Shown here piece after piece: positions 7,791 through 16,988 of a stretch of DNA of 57,169 nt (position 1 is its first letter; each line of letters starts with the position of its first letter). The stretch lies in NCBI GenBank assembly GCA_022792135.1, contig JAAWAM010000031.1, forward strand, positions 1 to 57,169. Reading direction: 5' to 3'. Position numbers and translations under genes: made by a program. This DNA is from Clostridia bacterium (GTDB taxonomy: Bacteria; Bacillota; Clostridia; TANB77; CAG-508). The notes beneath the pieces were generated by a model that did no database searches, was not told the origin of the DNA, and worked only from the letters and a program-made list of their open reading frames with translations.

Positions 7791-10700
7791 TTACATAATT
7801 ATTTCTTTTCCAAGATATACAGAATAAATGTATATCTTATCTACTTTTCTATTTAAAGAACTTTCTAATGCATCTTTATATAACTCTAATTGTTTTTTGT
7901 ATTTATTTACCAATTCTTCCTCTTTCCCTTTTTCTACATAATCTGTTTTGTAATCTAGAAGAACTAAATTGTCATTTTTATCAATATAATATAAATCTAT
8001 AATTCCTTGTACTAAGACCTCTTCTTCTATATCTTCTTTATATATTTCTTTTGCTGGTATATTTATATAGAAAGGTTTTTCTTTAAATACTTCTTTTGCT
8101 TCTTTTAATTCTTTCCATATCTTTGATTTAGTAAATTCTAATATTTTATATGGATTAATACTTTCCGCTTCTTTCTCAGTAATTATTTGCTTATTCCTTA
8201 ATTCATTAATCAAATCTTTTATTTTATCCAAATCATATTCTTGCTTTTCATCTAGCCTTTGCATACATAAATGAATTAAAGTCCCTTTTTGAGCTCCAGT
8301 TAATTTTTCTTCCTTACTATCTTTTGCAAAATTAGGAATAGGAAAACTAATCTCTCCATTTCTGTTTTCATCATCATTATTATTAATGTTATTATGCATT
8401 TCTTGTTTGTTTATATTTTCAATTTGCATTTGTTTAATTTTAGTAACTGATGTCTTTGTAGGTATTGTTGTTGCTAATTGATATTTATATCTAAACTCTA
8501 AAATCTCTTTAATTTTATTTATTTCTTCTTTAGATATATCCTTACTATTTAAAAATTCATAAATATCAAATTCTTCTTTCTCTATAGTTTTAAATGTATT
8601 TATAACTTCTTTTTTATTAAATACATTTAATGCAATTAAATCGTCTACATTGTTTTGTTCATATAAATAAACTAGCATAATCCAATCAAGATATTTTTTA
8701 TATTTCTTAATTAAAATAGGATTAATTTTATTACAACTTTTAGAATATCTGTTTACCTGTATTTTCATTTTTTCTAGGTCTTTCTCAAAATCTTTTGCAA
8801 TTCCTGTTATAATTAATTTTTCCTTGGCCCTTGTTAAAGCAACATATAATATTCTCATTTCTTCTGATAAAGTTTCTGTTAAAGTTTTATTTCTTATTGC
8901 TGCTTTAGTTAAAGTATCATATTGTACTTGTTTTTCATAATCAATATATTTTACTCCTATTCCCATATCTTGATGTAATAATATATTGTTATTTAAATCC
9001 ATTAAATTAAATTGTTTACCTGTACTAGATAAAAACACAACTGGAAATTCTAACCCTTTACTTTTGTGTATACTCATTATTCTAATTACATTATCATTTT
9101 CTCCAATAATCTTAGCTGACCCCAAGTCTCCACTACTTAATCTTAGCTTTTCTATAAAATTAATAAAATTGTATAACCCCTTAAAACTTGCTGTTTCATA
9201 TTGTTTTGCTCTTTCAAATAACATCTTTAGATTTGCTTGTCTTAATTCACCATTTGGCATTAAACCTACATAATTATAATATCCTGTATCAGAATATATC
9301 TTCCATATTAGTTCATCTAAAGCCAAATACTCTTGTTCTTTTCTCCATTTATCTAAATTATCTAAAAAGTTTTGTATTTTTTCTTTTAAGTTACTGTTTA
9401 CATCTACTTTAGCTTTTTGTATGCAAGTATAAAAATCATCATATTTGTCTGATAAACGTATTTCTACTAACTCATCATCTGTAAATTTTCCTATGTTTGA
9501 TCTTAACACTGTTACTAATGGTATATCTTGTATAGGATTATCTATTATTTTTAATAAAGACATTATTGTTTGTATCTCAATAGATTCTAGATATTCTTGT
9601 GAACTATCAGAAAATACTGGCATATCTAAATTTAATATTTCCTGTTCATATATAGGGGCAGTATTAGATGTTGCACGTAATAAAATAACTATATCCCTAT
9701 ACTCAATATTTCTAAACTCATTTTTCTTTCTATCCCATACTTGAAATTTATTATCAATAAGCTCTTTTATTCTATTAGCCACAAATCTAGCTTCTAATTC
9801 AATATCTTCAATTCTTTCTTCTGTTTCACTATCTTCGTTAGTATGATTTTCACTTTCTTTTTCTTCTTGTTGTTTTATATACTTGTCTTCCTCTTCCATT
9901 TGTTTTGTATTTATAATATTTATTTCTGTTTTTAAATCCTGCTCTATTTCCTCATAACTTGCACCTAAATTTAAATACTCTTCTTTGTTATAATCTATAT
10001 CTCCTAATACATTACTCATTATATCTTCAAAAATCAGATTAGTTACTTTTAATATATTATCTCTACTTCTAAAGTTCTTAAATAATTGTATTTTTAAATT
10101 TTCATCTATATTTCTATTCTCTTTATTTTTATATGTTTTATATTTATTTAAAAACAATTCTGGCATAGCTTGTCTAAATTTATATATACTTTGTTTAACA
10201 TCTCCCACCATAAATATATTATTTTCCTTTGATACCGCTGTTAATATATATTCTTGAACCAAGTTACTATCTTGATACTCGTCTATGGCAATTTCCTCAT
10301 ATTTATCTTGATATCTTTTTGCCACTTCTGTTCTTTCTACTGCTCCAGCTTCATTTTGTTTTAATAGTATTTCTAATGCAAAATGTTCAACATCATTAAA
10401 ATCTACTATATTCTTTTCTCTTTTTCTTTTTGAAAATTCTATAGAGAACTCTAAGATTATATTTTTTAATTTTACAAGAGTTGTATACATATCATATATA
10501 TCTTGATTTGCTTCTTTTGAATTAGATATTAATATTTTATCTAATTTCCTTGTTAGTTTTTTCTTAACATCATCTCTAACAATTTTTGCCTGGTCTTTTA
10601 TATCTGAATCAATCTTCTTTCTTGGCCATGTCATAAAACTTAATGTTTGATATATATCAAATGCTTTATCCCAACTTTCTAACCCTTTTCTAAGTAGTTG

Positions 10701-11481
10701 TAATTTATCTATATCATCTTGAATTGTTTGTAAATATTTTTCTAGCTCTGGTTCATATTGAAGACTTTCTTCTACATCTTTTAATGTAGAAATACAATCA
10801 ATTAATTCATCATCAATGTCCTCTAATAACACTTCACCCCAAGGTGTTTTACTAAAATCTTCATTAAGCTTATCTTTTAAATTAAACATCTCAACTTTCG
10901 ATTCAAGCCATTGTTTTGGGAATGGATTACTTTGTATATATGAATATATCTTTAATATGATATCTTTTAAAGGTGTATCATCTCTATAGCTTGTATATGT
11001 ACTAAGTAATTTAATAAAATCTTCGTTTTCATCTTCATATTTTTGTTCAAAAATCTCTTCTATCACTTCTTGTTTTAATAATTCAATTTCTGTTGTATCT
11101 GCTATCCTAAAATTTGGAGAAATATTCTCTAATTCATAAAAATTATTTCTTACTATTTCCAAGCAGAATGAGTCAATTGTACAAATACTTGCTTTATTAA
11201 TTAAAGTTATTTGCCTTTGTAATTTACTATTTTCTGGCTCTTCTTCTAATTTTTTATATATTGCATCCAACACCCTTTCTCTCATCTCAGAAGCAGCGCT
11301 ATTTGTAAAAGTCACCACTAGCAACTTATCTATATCAACATCTTCATTTATAATCTTATTTATAACTCTCTCAACCAATACAGCAGTCTTACCACTACCG
11401 AGCAGCAGCCGCAACCAATATATTAGAACCATCTTCATAAATAGCCTGTTTTTGTTCATCAGTCCAATTAACCTTACTCAT
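7791..11481 (-). CDS. addA: ATP-dependent helicase/nuclease subunit A (AddA), +1 frameshift at CGG
   Basis: About 1229 residues if the break is bridged, normal for AddA. The true start is the ATG at 11479-11481, preceded by GGAGGCGAAG, giving MSKVNWTDEQKQAIYEDG. The Walker A region (NILVAAAA then GSGKTAVLVERV) is split: the zero frame reads GCT CGG TAG, while skipping the C at 11400 restores Gly-Ser-Gly-Lys-Thr. UvrD-like motifs follow (DEYQDSN, GDVKQSIYKFR, SIHKSKGLEFPVV, ALTRAKEKL), then a RecB-type nuclease (LLDYKTD near the C-terminus). AddA repairs double-strand breaks with AddB; no addB is nearby. Confidence 0.9.
11398..11400 (-). other. CGG frameshift site in addA
   Basis: Zero frame: GCT GCT GCT CGG TAG. 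Reading C as skipped gives GCT GGT AGT GGT AAG, the Walker A Gly-Ser-Gly-Lys. The stop codon directly after CGG means that an unshifted ribosome would end at residue 28. Confidence 0.8.
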
Positions 11482-11508
11482 CTTCGCCTCCTGTGTCCTA
11501 TTGTGTGT

Positions 11509-11514
11509 ATTATA
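11509..11514 (-). promoter_or_regulatory. -10 element upstream of addA
   Basis: TATAAT on the minus strand lies 28 nt before the addA ATG. The best -35 candidate 17 nt upstream (TGGTAT) is poor. Beyond it, up to 11550, I see nothing else. Confidence 0.5.
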
Positions 11515-11541
11515 ACATATTATCTCATTAAATACCATTAT

Positions 11542-11658
11542 TTTTTTAACACATAGTTTCCAAATGCTCTTTCAATTACTTTCTCTAGTGCTTCTCCTTC
11601 ACAGAACAAAAGTGACATGATTAAAATTTTATGACCTTTTAGATTACACTTCATGCCA
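11542..11658 (-). other. Possible 38-codon ORF or gene remnant after the variable protein
   Basis: An ATG opens a short frame reading MKCNLKGHKILIMSLLF and ending in a lysine-rich tail. The open frame extends further upstream without a start and contains NSFRIFAGEQRRG. No convincing ribosome site is present. It follows the DGR-type variable gene and its two hairpins, where accessory DGR genes sometimes lie, but I cannot match it to Avd or reverse transcriptase. It could be the tail of a lost gene. Confidence 0.25.
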
Positions 11659-11707
11659 CGTCTTTGTTCACCTGCGAAAATTCTGAAAGAATTTTTTGTG
11701 GAATGCT

Positions 11708-11781
11708 TTATATTATAGGAAGTTCAGAGAACTTTCCTATAATATAATAAAAGAGAGACTTTGAATTTTCAAAGTTCTCTC
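11708..11781. repeat. Two strong hairpins after the variable-protein stop
   Basis: The first has 17/18-nt arms at 11708-11724 and 11730-11747 with a single bulge. The second has arms at 11753-11765 and 11768-11781, also with one bulge, and is followed on the minus strand by TTTTATTATATT. The second is a plausible terminator. Hairpins or cruciforms just beyond the variable repeat are also needed for mutagenic homing in the characterised Bordetella phage DGR, so a role in retrohoming is possible. Confidence 0.6.
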
Positions 11782-11831
11782 CCTCCATCTGCTTTTGGAA
11801 ACAAATTAGGATAGTTTTACAGTGGTCAGTG

Positions 11832-12872
11832 CTACTTAATATAAAGCGTGGCACGAAAACCAGTGCAGCCATAGCCGTCATTAGGACTGAAGAAAATGCG
11901 AAAGGCGACAGGACAATAGTTACCACCATAGTTGCAACAGCCACCACGGATAACACGGCATGAACTACTGTTCCATTCTTGTGTCCATTCATCCACATTA
12001 CCTGCAAATCCATAGATGTTATTTATACATCCATCTTCTCCTGTTTTAACTATTCTACTTGGATAATTCTTGTTATTATAGTAGTTTCCCAATTCTGTTG
12101 AATCCTCTGCAATCTCCTTAGTAGTTACTGTACCAGACTCAATTACCCATTTCTCTCGAGTATCATATTCAGCTCCATACATCAAATGACTTGTAACTGT
12201 TTTGCTTTTTACCATAGTACTTGCAACCTCTTTTGCAGTTAAAAAATCGATATTCGTCCAAGAATCTGCACCTTTTACAGACCTTGGTTTTCCAGTCTCT
12301 TTGTCTTTAGAAATATCATAGCGAGAACTATAATATCCACCATACTTATCGACACTTTCCTTCTGAGAAAGAAGTTCTCCAACTAATGGTTCATGAAATG
12401 CACTTTTTGAAAATGTCGCATTCCGATAATTCATTCTACCAAATTTTTCGTTGAAGTGAATTCCGTCAAGCGTACCATTAGCTGTCAGCAATCCTACTGG
12501 AGTCCATACAAATTGATCATATGTTCTCATCAAAGTTTCAACCTCATCTGAATCTTGCCAGTTAATACCACTTACTTTTTCCTTTGGAATATGATAGATA
12601 ACTAAACCCACATCAATTCCCCAAATGATATTCTCCTTTGGTACTCCAGACACTGTCCAGCCTTCTGGAACTACTGCTCTGTTTCCATTATTATCTGTAT
12701 ACACAGATAAAACCTCTGCATATTCCCCAGCTGATACAGTTGGAAGCTCCGAATAAACATTATTTGAAACAATGTTCAGAGCTCTGATGATTAACTCTCC
12801 ACTTGTTCCCTCTGAGACATCAAATGTTATACCCTTTTCTGCCTCAAGCACAATTTTTCCATACCGTTGCAT
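11832..12872 (-). CDS. FGE-sulfatase/C-type-lectin-fold protein, probable DGR target
   Basis: 346 residues with a strong start (AAGGAGGTATAAACT ATG). The C-terminal part has the formylglycine-generating-enzyme fold signature (YGFAGNVDEWTQEW, then RVIRGG and GFRATLYIK). The N-terminal domain is of unknown function. In the last 47 residues, 30 consecutive codons (11850-11939) end in C or T and encode Cys, Tyr, Asn, Gly, Phe, Ser and Asp, the pattern left when AAY codons of a template are adenine-mutagenised. The protein is probably a variable binding protein rather than a sulfatase activator. It carries two in-frame CGG codons, unlike core genes. Confidence 0.8.
   Translation of the reverse strand: MQRYGKIVLEAEKGITFDVSEGTSGELIIRALNIVSNNVYSELPTVSAGEYAEVLSVYTDNNGNRAVVPEGWTVSGVPKENIIWGIDVGLVIYHIPKEKVSGINWQDSDEVETLMRTYDQFVWTPVGLLTANGTLDGIHFNEKFGRMNYRNATFSKSAFHEPLVGELLSQKESVDKYGGYYSSRYDISKDKETGKPRSVKGADSWTNIDFLTAKEVASTMVKSKTVTSHLMYGAEYDTREKWVIESGTVTTKEIAEDSTELGNYYNNKNYPSRIVKTGEDGCINNIYGFAGNVDEWTQEWNSSSCRVIRGGCCNYGGNYCPVAFRIFFSPNDGYGCTGFRATLYIK
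11835..11975 (-). repeat. Candidate DGR variable repeat (VR)
   Basis: It spans roughly from the tryptophan of EWNSSS to the last lysine codon. Fixed positions (RVIRGG, GFRATLYIK) alternate with NNY-coded variable positions. No near-copy with adenines at those sites, and no reverse transcriptase gene, is in this window. The template would have to be elsewhere. Confidence 0.6.
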
Positions 12873-12956
12873 AGTTTATACCTCCTTAAGTAATAATTTT
12901 ATAACGGTTTCAACATAGCTTTTGCTATTATGTTAATAATATCACGTTTTCTTGTA

Positions 12957-13107
12957 TTATGCAAATTTAGTAGTAGTTTCTGTAAATGCATATGGTAAAT
13001 ATTTTTTATTTCTAACTTTATTTTCTAATACATTTGAGGCGGTCACAATTTGTGACCTCAAGTCTTCTGATTTTATAGGGATTTGAAACCTGGCCCCAAA
13101 TCCTCTT
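12957..13107 (-). pseudogene. ORF6N-domain protein remnant
   Basis: An open stretch without a start reads RFQIPIKSEDLRSQIVTA and later NKKYLPYAFTE before a TAA. These are the ORF6N DNA-binding-domain landmarks (LRSQIVTS ... LPYxFTEQG) with the middle shortened and the C-terminus lost. The palindrome GGTCACAA/TTGTGACC at 13041-13057 is simply the codons for RSQIVT. ORF6N proteins are typical of prophages and mobile elements. The rest of the 12873-13194 gap shows only the 5' region of the variable gene and of the P-type ATPase. Confidence 0.7.
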
Positions 13108-13194
13108 TCTTAACTTTTTATTAATATAATTGGATTTATAGACTTTTATATAGCATTATGATAAAATTTATTACATTAATAAGAAGGTGTATAT

Positions 13195-15462
13195 ATGAAA
13201 CAAACAATTGAACGATTTAATCCCAATATTTCAAATGGATTAACAAATAAACAAGTTTTACAAAGAAAAGAAGAATATCTATTTAATTATGATACTTCTG
13301 TTCAAACCAAAAGTATTAAACGTATTTTATTTGACAATTTTTTTACTTTATTTAATTTTATAAATTTAATTTTAGCAATAGCTGTTTTTAGTGTTGGTTC
13401 CTATAAAAACATGCTTTTTCTTGGAGTTGTTATTATAAATACTGCTATTAGCACTATTCAAGAAATACATTCTAAACGAGTGGTTGATAAACTTTCGCTT
13501 TTAGCAGTTTCTAAAGCTAAAGTTATTCGTAACAGTAAAAAAGAAGAAGTTTCAATTTATGATATTGTTTTAGATGATATAATAGAATTTAGTACTGGAA
13601 ATCAAATTCCAACTGATTGTATTGTTAAAAGTGGTGAAGTTTTAGTTAACGAATCTTTTATTACTGGTGAACAAGACAGTGTTACAAAAGTTCCTGGAGA
13701 TATGATTTTATCTGGAAGCTATATCATAAGCGGTAAATGTATTGCTAAAGTTGAACATGTTGGAGAAGACAATTATACTTATAAAATTTCTAGTGGTGCT
13801 AAATACGTCAAAAAAATAAATTCTGAGATAATAAATTCTTTAAAGAAAATTATTAAATACATAACATTTGCAATTATTCCAATTGGTAGTTTACTTTTTT
13901 ATACTCAATTAAATGTTGATGGTAATACCTTTCAAGATGCTGTTGTAAAATCTGTAGCTGCAATAATTGGTATGATTCCAGAAGGTTTAGTGCTTCTTAC
14001 TAGTACAGTTTTAGCAGTTAGTGTTATTCGATTATCTAAATCTAAAGTTTTAGTCCAAGAATTGTATTGTATCGAAACTTTAGCTAGAATTGATACTCTA
14101 TGTTTAGATAAAACTGGTACTTTAACAGAAGGTTCTATGGAAGTAAAAAACTTTATTCCAATTAATTCTACTAAAGATGATATGTCAAATATTTTAGCAA
14201 ATATTGCAAAATCATCAGAAGATGAAAACTCTACTATTAAAGCAATTAAAAACTATTTTACAAACATTTCTAATGAATTTATTGTAAATACTAAAATACC
14301 ATTTAATTCAAAATCAAAGTGGTCAGGAATTAATTATAAAAATGTAGGTACTTATATAATAGGAGCTCCAGAGTTTGTTTTAAAAAATAATTTTAATAAT
14401 TATACAGATGAACTTAAAAAATATAATAAAGACTATAGAGTTTTAGTATTAGCACATTCTAACAATGCTTTTAATAATAAACAATTACCAGACAATATTG
14501 AATTAATAGGATTTATTTTGATATTAGATAAAATAAGAAAAGAAGCTAGTGATACTATAAAATATTTCAAAAAGCAAGGTGTTGATATAAAAATAATTTC
14601 TGGAGATAATCCTATAACTGTTTCTAAAATTGCAAAACAAGTTGGTATTCAAGATTATAAAAAATATATTGATATGTCTACCTTAAAAGAAGATGATGAT
14701 ATTTCTAATATAGTAACTAATTATACTATTTTTGGACGAGTATCCCCTGTTCAGAAAAAACTCTTAGTTGAAGCTCTTCAAAAAAATGGCAAAACAGTTG
14801 CTATGACAGGAGATGGTGTTAATGATGTCTTAGCTTTAAAGGCTTCTGACTGTAGCATAGCAATGGCAAATGGTAGTGATGCTACTAAAAACATATCTCA
14901 ATTAGTTTTACTAGACTCCAACTTTGCCTCTATGCCAAAAGTAGTTGCTGAAGGAAGAAGAACTATTAATAATATTGGACGTTCAGCTTCTCTGTTCTTA
15001 GTCAAAACTATATACTCTATATTTTTAGCAGTATTATTTATATTTGTAGGAGAATCCTATCCATTCATGCCTATTCAATTAACTTTAATTAGTGTTGTAA
15101 CCATAGGAATACCGTCTTTTATGTTAGCATTAGAACCTAATAAAGAACGAGTTAAAGGTAAATTTTTTAAAAATATAATTTCAAAATCTCTCCCTACTGC
15201 TAGTATGGTAATTATAGCTATTGCAATATTAACTATATTAAATAAATTTAATATTATAACTGATTCATATTTCTCTAGTTTAAGTATAATTATTACAGGA
15301 ATTTGTGCATTAACTTTACTATTTGTACTTTCAAAATCAAGAAAAAGCGAAAACACAAAACTTCCCTTTTCTATATATAGATTATCTATAGCAATTTCAA
15401 TGAGTATATTATTTTTCATAGGATTAACTCATTTTAATTGGTTGTTTAATGTCTTTCAATAG
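13195..15462 (+). CDS. Cation-translocating P-type ATPase (CtpE-like)
   Basis: 755 residues with complete P-type ATPase layout: two N-terminal helices, actuator loop with TGEQDS near 155, helices with IPEGLVLLTS, the phosphorylated Asp305 in DKTGTLTEG, hinge TGDGVND near 537-545, then six C-terminal helices. The PEGLVLLTS element before the phosphorylation site and the lack of heavy-metal CPC motif suggest the CtpE branch, linked to calcium uptake or export; the ion is not certain. The start has AAGAAGGTG upstream. It is transcribed alone and ends in a large shared hairpin. Confidence 0.88.
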   Translation: MKQTIERFNPNISNGLTNKQVLQRKEEYLFNYDTSVQTKSIKRILFDNFFTLFNFINLILAIAVFSVGSYKNMLFLGVVIINTAISTIQEIHSKRVVDKLSLLAVSKAKVIRNSKKEEVSIYDIVLDDIIEFSTGNQIPTDCIVKSGEVLVNESFITGEQDSVTKVPGDMILSGSYIISGKCIAKVEHVGEDNYTYKISSGAKYVKKINSEIINSLKKIIKYITFAIIPIGSLLFYTQLNVDGNTFQDAVVKSVAAIIGMIPEGLVLLTSTVLAVSVIRLSKSKVLVQELYCIETLARIDTLCLDKTGTLTEGSMEVKNFIPINSTKDDMSNILANIAKSSEDENSTIKAIKNYFTNISNEFIVNTKIPFNSKSKWSGINYKNVGTYIIGAPEFVLKNNFNNYTDELKKYNKDYRVLVLAHSNNAFNNKQLPDNIELIGFILILDKIRKEASDTIKYFKKQGVDIKIISGDNPITVSKIAKQVGIQDYKKYIDMSTLKEDDDISNIVTNYTIFGRVSPVQKKLLVEALQKNGKTVAMTGDGVNDVLALKASDCSIAMANGSDATKNISQLVLLDSNFASMPKVVAEGRRTINNIGRSASLFLVKTIYSIFLAVLFIFVGESYPFMPIQLTLISVVTIGIPSFMLALEPNKERVKGKFFKNIISKSLPTASMVIIAIAILTILNKFNIITDSYFSSLSIIITGICALTLLFVLSKSRKSENTKLPFSIYRLSIAISMSILFFIGLTHFNWLFNVFQ

Positions 15463-15532
15463 GATTTTAGGGACGGAGGAAAAAATCATGTTTTGTGAAA
15501 CAAATGATTTTTTCCTCCGTCCCTAAAATCCT
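15461..15532. terminator. 29-bp perfect palindromic element between convergent genes
   Basis: Arms at 15461-15489 and 15504-15532 are perfect complements with a 14-nt loop. The arms contain GGGACGGAGGAAAAAATCA. The stop codons of both flanking genes lie in the outer ends of the stem. It can terminate both. The GGGACGG core recurs near 20692 and resembles mobile hairpin repeats seen in Clostridia genomes. Confidence 0.8.
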
Positions 15533-16049
15533 AATTCATTCCTTCTAAAATACTTTTAAATATTTCTTTATGCATATTTTCGTCTATAATTATTCTTTCA
15601 AAAACTCTTCTTAATTGTATATTATTTGTATATCTCATTGCTTTTCTATATCCCATTATTGCTTTTTCTTCTGACAATATATTATATCTCATTATTTCTT
15701 TTAAATTTTCTATATTGTAATTTACATTTTTTGCTGTCCATTGATCTTCATTACTATTTATGTAATGTGCTTTTCCTCCTAGCTTTTTTATTATCTCTCC
15801 TAAAATGTCTAAGTGTCTCATTTCTTCTATCGCAATTCTTTTTAATACTAAACTCAATTTTTCTTTATCTGAAAAGTTAATATGTTCATATATATATTGA
15901 GTTATAGCAGTAAGTTCTCCATCTTTTCCTGCAAAGTCTTCTTGTATCATTCTTGCATATCTTGAGTTAGGATATAAATCTGGTATTTTTGGATATGGTA
16001 TTTTAGAAGTTTTATCCATCATTCTATTTATTTCTTCATAGTTTATCAT
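15531..16049 (-). CDS. Ferritin-like/bacterioferritin-type protein
   Basis: 172 residues, all-helical. Four helices carry a di-metal pattern: Glu in DGELTAI near residue 44, AIEEMRHLDIL near 73-83, Glu in LSEEKAIMGY near 125 and IDENMHKEIF near 155-164 (two ExxH motifs). Ferritin-like oxidoreductases of this size include rubrerythrin-type peroxidases and iron-storage proteins. No rubredoxin domain is present. The start is preceded by GGGGTG. Physiological role is not defined; oxidative-stress defence or metal handling is likely. Confidence 0.75.
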   Translation of the reverse strand: MINYEEINRMMDKTSKIPYPKIPDLYPNSRYARMIQEDFAGKDGELTAITQYIYEHINFSDKEKLSLVLKRIAIEEMRHLDILGEIIKKLGGKAHYINSNEDQWTAKNVNYNIENLKEIMRYNILSEEKAIMGYRKAMRYTNNIQLRRVFERIIIDENMHKEIFKSILEGMN

Positions 16050-16305
16050 AAATTAACACCCCTATAATATGTTATGCATATTTTAGAGGTGTTGTTACTT
16101 AACTAGTCATTCTAATTTTTTATAGTTTAATCAAATTCCTTAGACATTCTTACATCAAGTTTATAATTTATAACATGCATTAATATAAATTAATATAAAT
16201 ATCGCTGTTATTGCTATTGTTGCTCTCTAATAAAATTAATGTAGATTGCAATATTCTTTCAACGAATAATAGTCACTATACCTTATCAAGATAATTTTCT
16301 ATATT

Positions 16306-16608
16306 TTATATTCTTCTATACCTTCTACAATCTATTTTTCCTTTTAAGTATGCAGATAATTTCTCACCATTTATTAAGCTTTCTTTTTGTTTTTTATTAA
16401 GAATTTTTATTTGATATTCTAGTTTGCAGGCCAAAGATTTATTTTTACTTTTCCATGCCGCTTCTAACTTAATAACATTATGTGATTTTGTGTATTTTGC
16501 TCCATTTTTATTTTTTGATAAATGTTCATCTATTCTTCTTTCTAAATTACTTGTCATACCTGTATAAATAGAATTATCTGAACATCTTAACATATATGTA
16601 TAGTACAT
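16306..16608 (-). CDS. GIY-YIG domain protein (UPF0213-type)
   Basis: 100 residues, a stand-alone GIY-YIG nuclease domain. The signature is YYTYMLRCSDNSIYTGMT at residues 2-19, then the helix LERRIDEHLS with the conserved Arg; a Glu in KLEAAW or CKLEYQIK is the expected metal ligand. Small YhbQ/UrbF-like proteins of this class are thought to act on DNA, without an established pathway. The 256 bases between this gene and the ferritin gene contain no feature I can support. Confidence 0.82.
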   Translation of the reverse strand: MYYTYMLRCSDNSIYTGMTSNLERRIDEHLSKNKNGAKYTKSHNVIKLEAAWKSKNKSLACKLEYQIKILNKKQKESLINGEKLSAYLKGKIDCRRYRRI

Positions 16609-16639
16609 TTTATTTCACCTTTATTGTAATTTGTAACAA

Positions 16640-16948
16640 CTAATTATTAGCAATATTCCAAATGTTGCTAATATACTTTTTATTATTTTCAAGTATTTTC
16701 ATCTCTTCTATAATATATTTTATATCTTCATCATTGAGTGGTTCAAATCCTTCATAAAATCATGATAGTATGGTTTTGAAAAATTACCTTTTTCATCTTT
16801 TTTCCAATCTCAATTACCTGCTTCAAAAAACTTAATCCTTTCTATATTTATCTCCATTAGCTCTTCTAGAAATAAAAGGATGATTTGCTGCAACTACTAC
16901 AAAATTATCTGTTTCCCATATGACTTTTTTACTATCTATTATTTTCAT
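16640..16948 (-). pseudogene. HIT-family protein, degraded
   Basis: An ATG at 16948 opens MKIIDSKKVIWETDNFVVV, the usual start of a HIT-type protein of Clostridia. Frameshifts, stops and a large internal deletion follow. A later segment in another frame (YEGFEPLNDEDIKYIIEEM) matches the C-terminal region of the same family. The catalytic HxHxH segment is gone. The gene is dead. It accounts for most of the gap between the GIY-YIG and RhuM–Fic genes. Confidence 0.65.
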
Positions 16949-16988
16949 TTAAAAGTTTATCCCTGTAATTTGTCGCTGAGATTGAATC

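Noticed and set aside
11708..12013. 101-codon minus-strand ORF overlapping the variable region
   Set aside because: It is in another frame of the FGE-fold gene and runs through both hairpins; the hydrophobic peptide is a by-product of NNY codons.
13041..13057. GGTCACAA/TTGTGACC palindrome as a regulator site
   Set aside because: Translated on the minus strand it is the RSQIVT segment of an ORF6N domain, so the palindrome comes from coding sequence.
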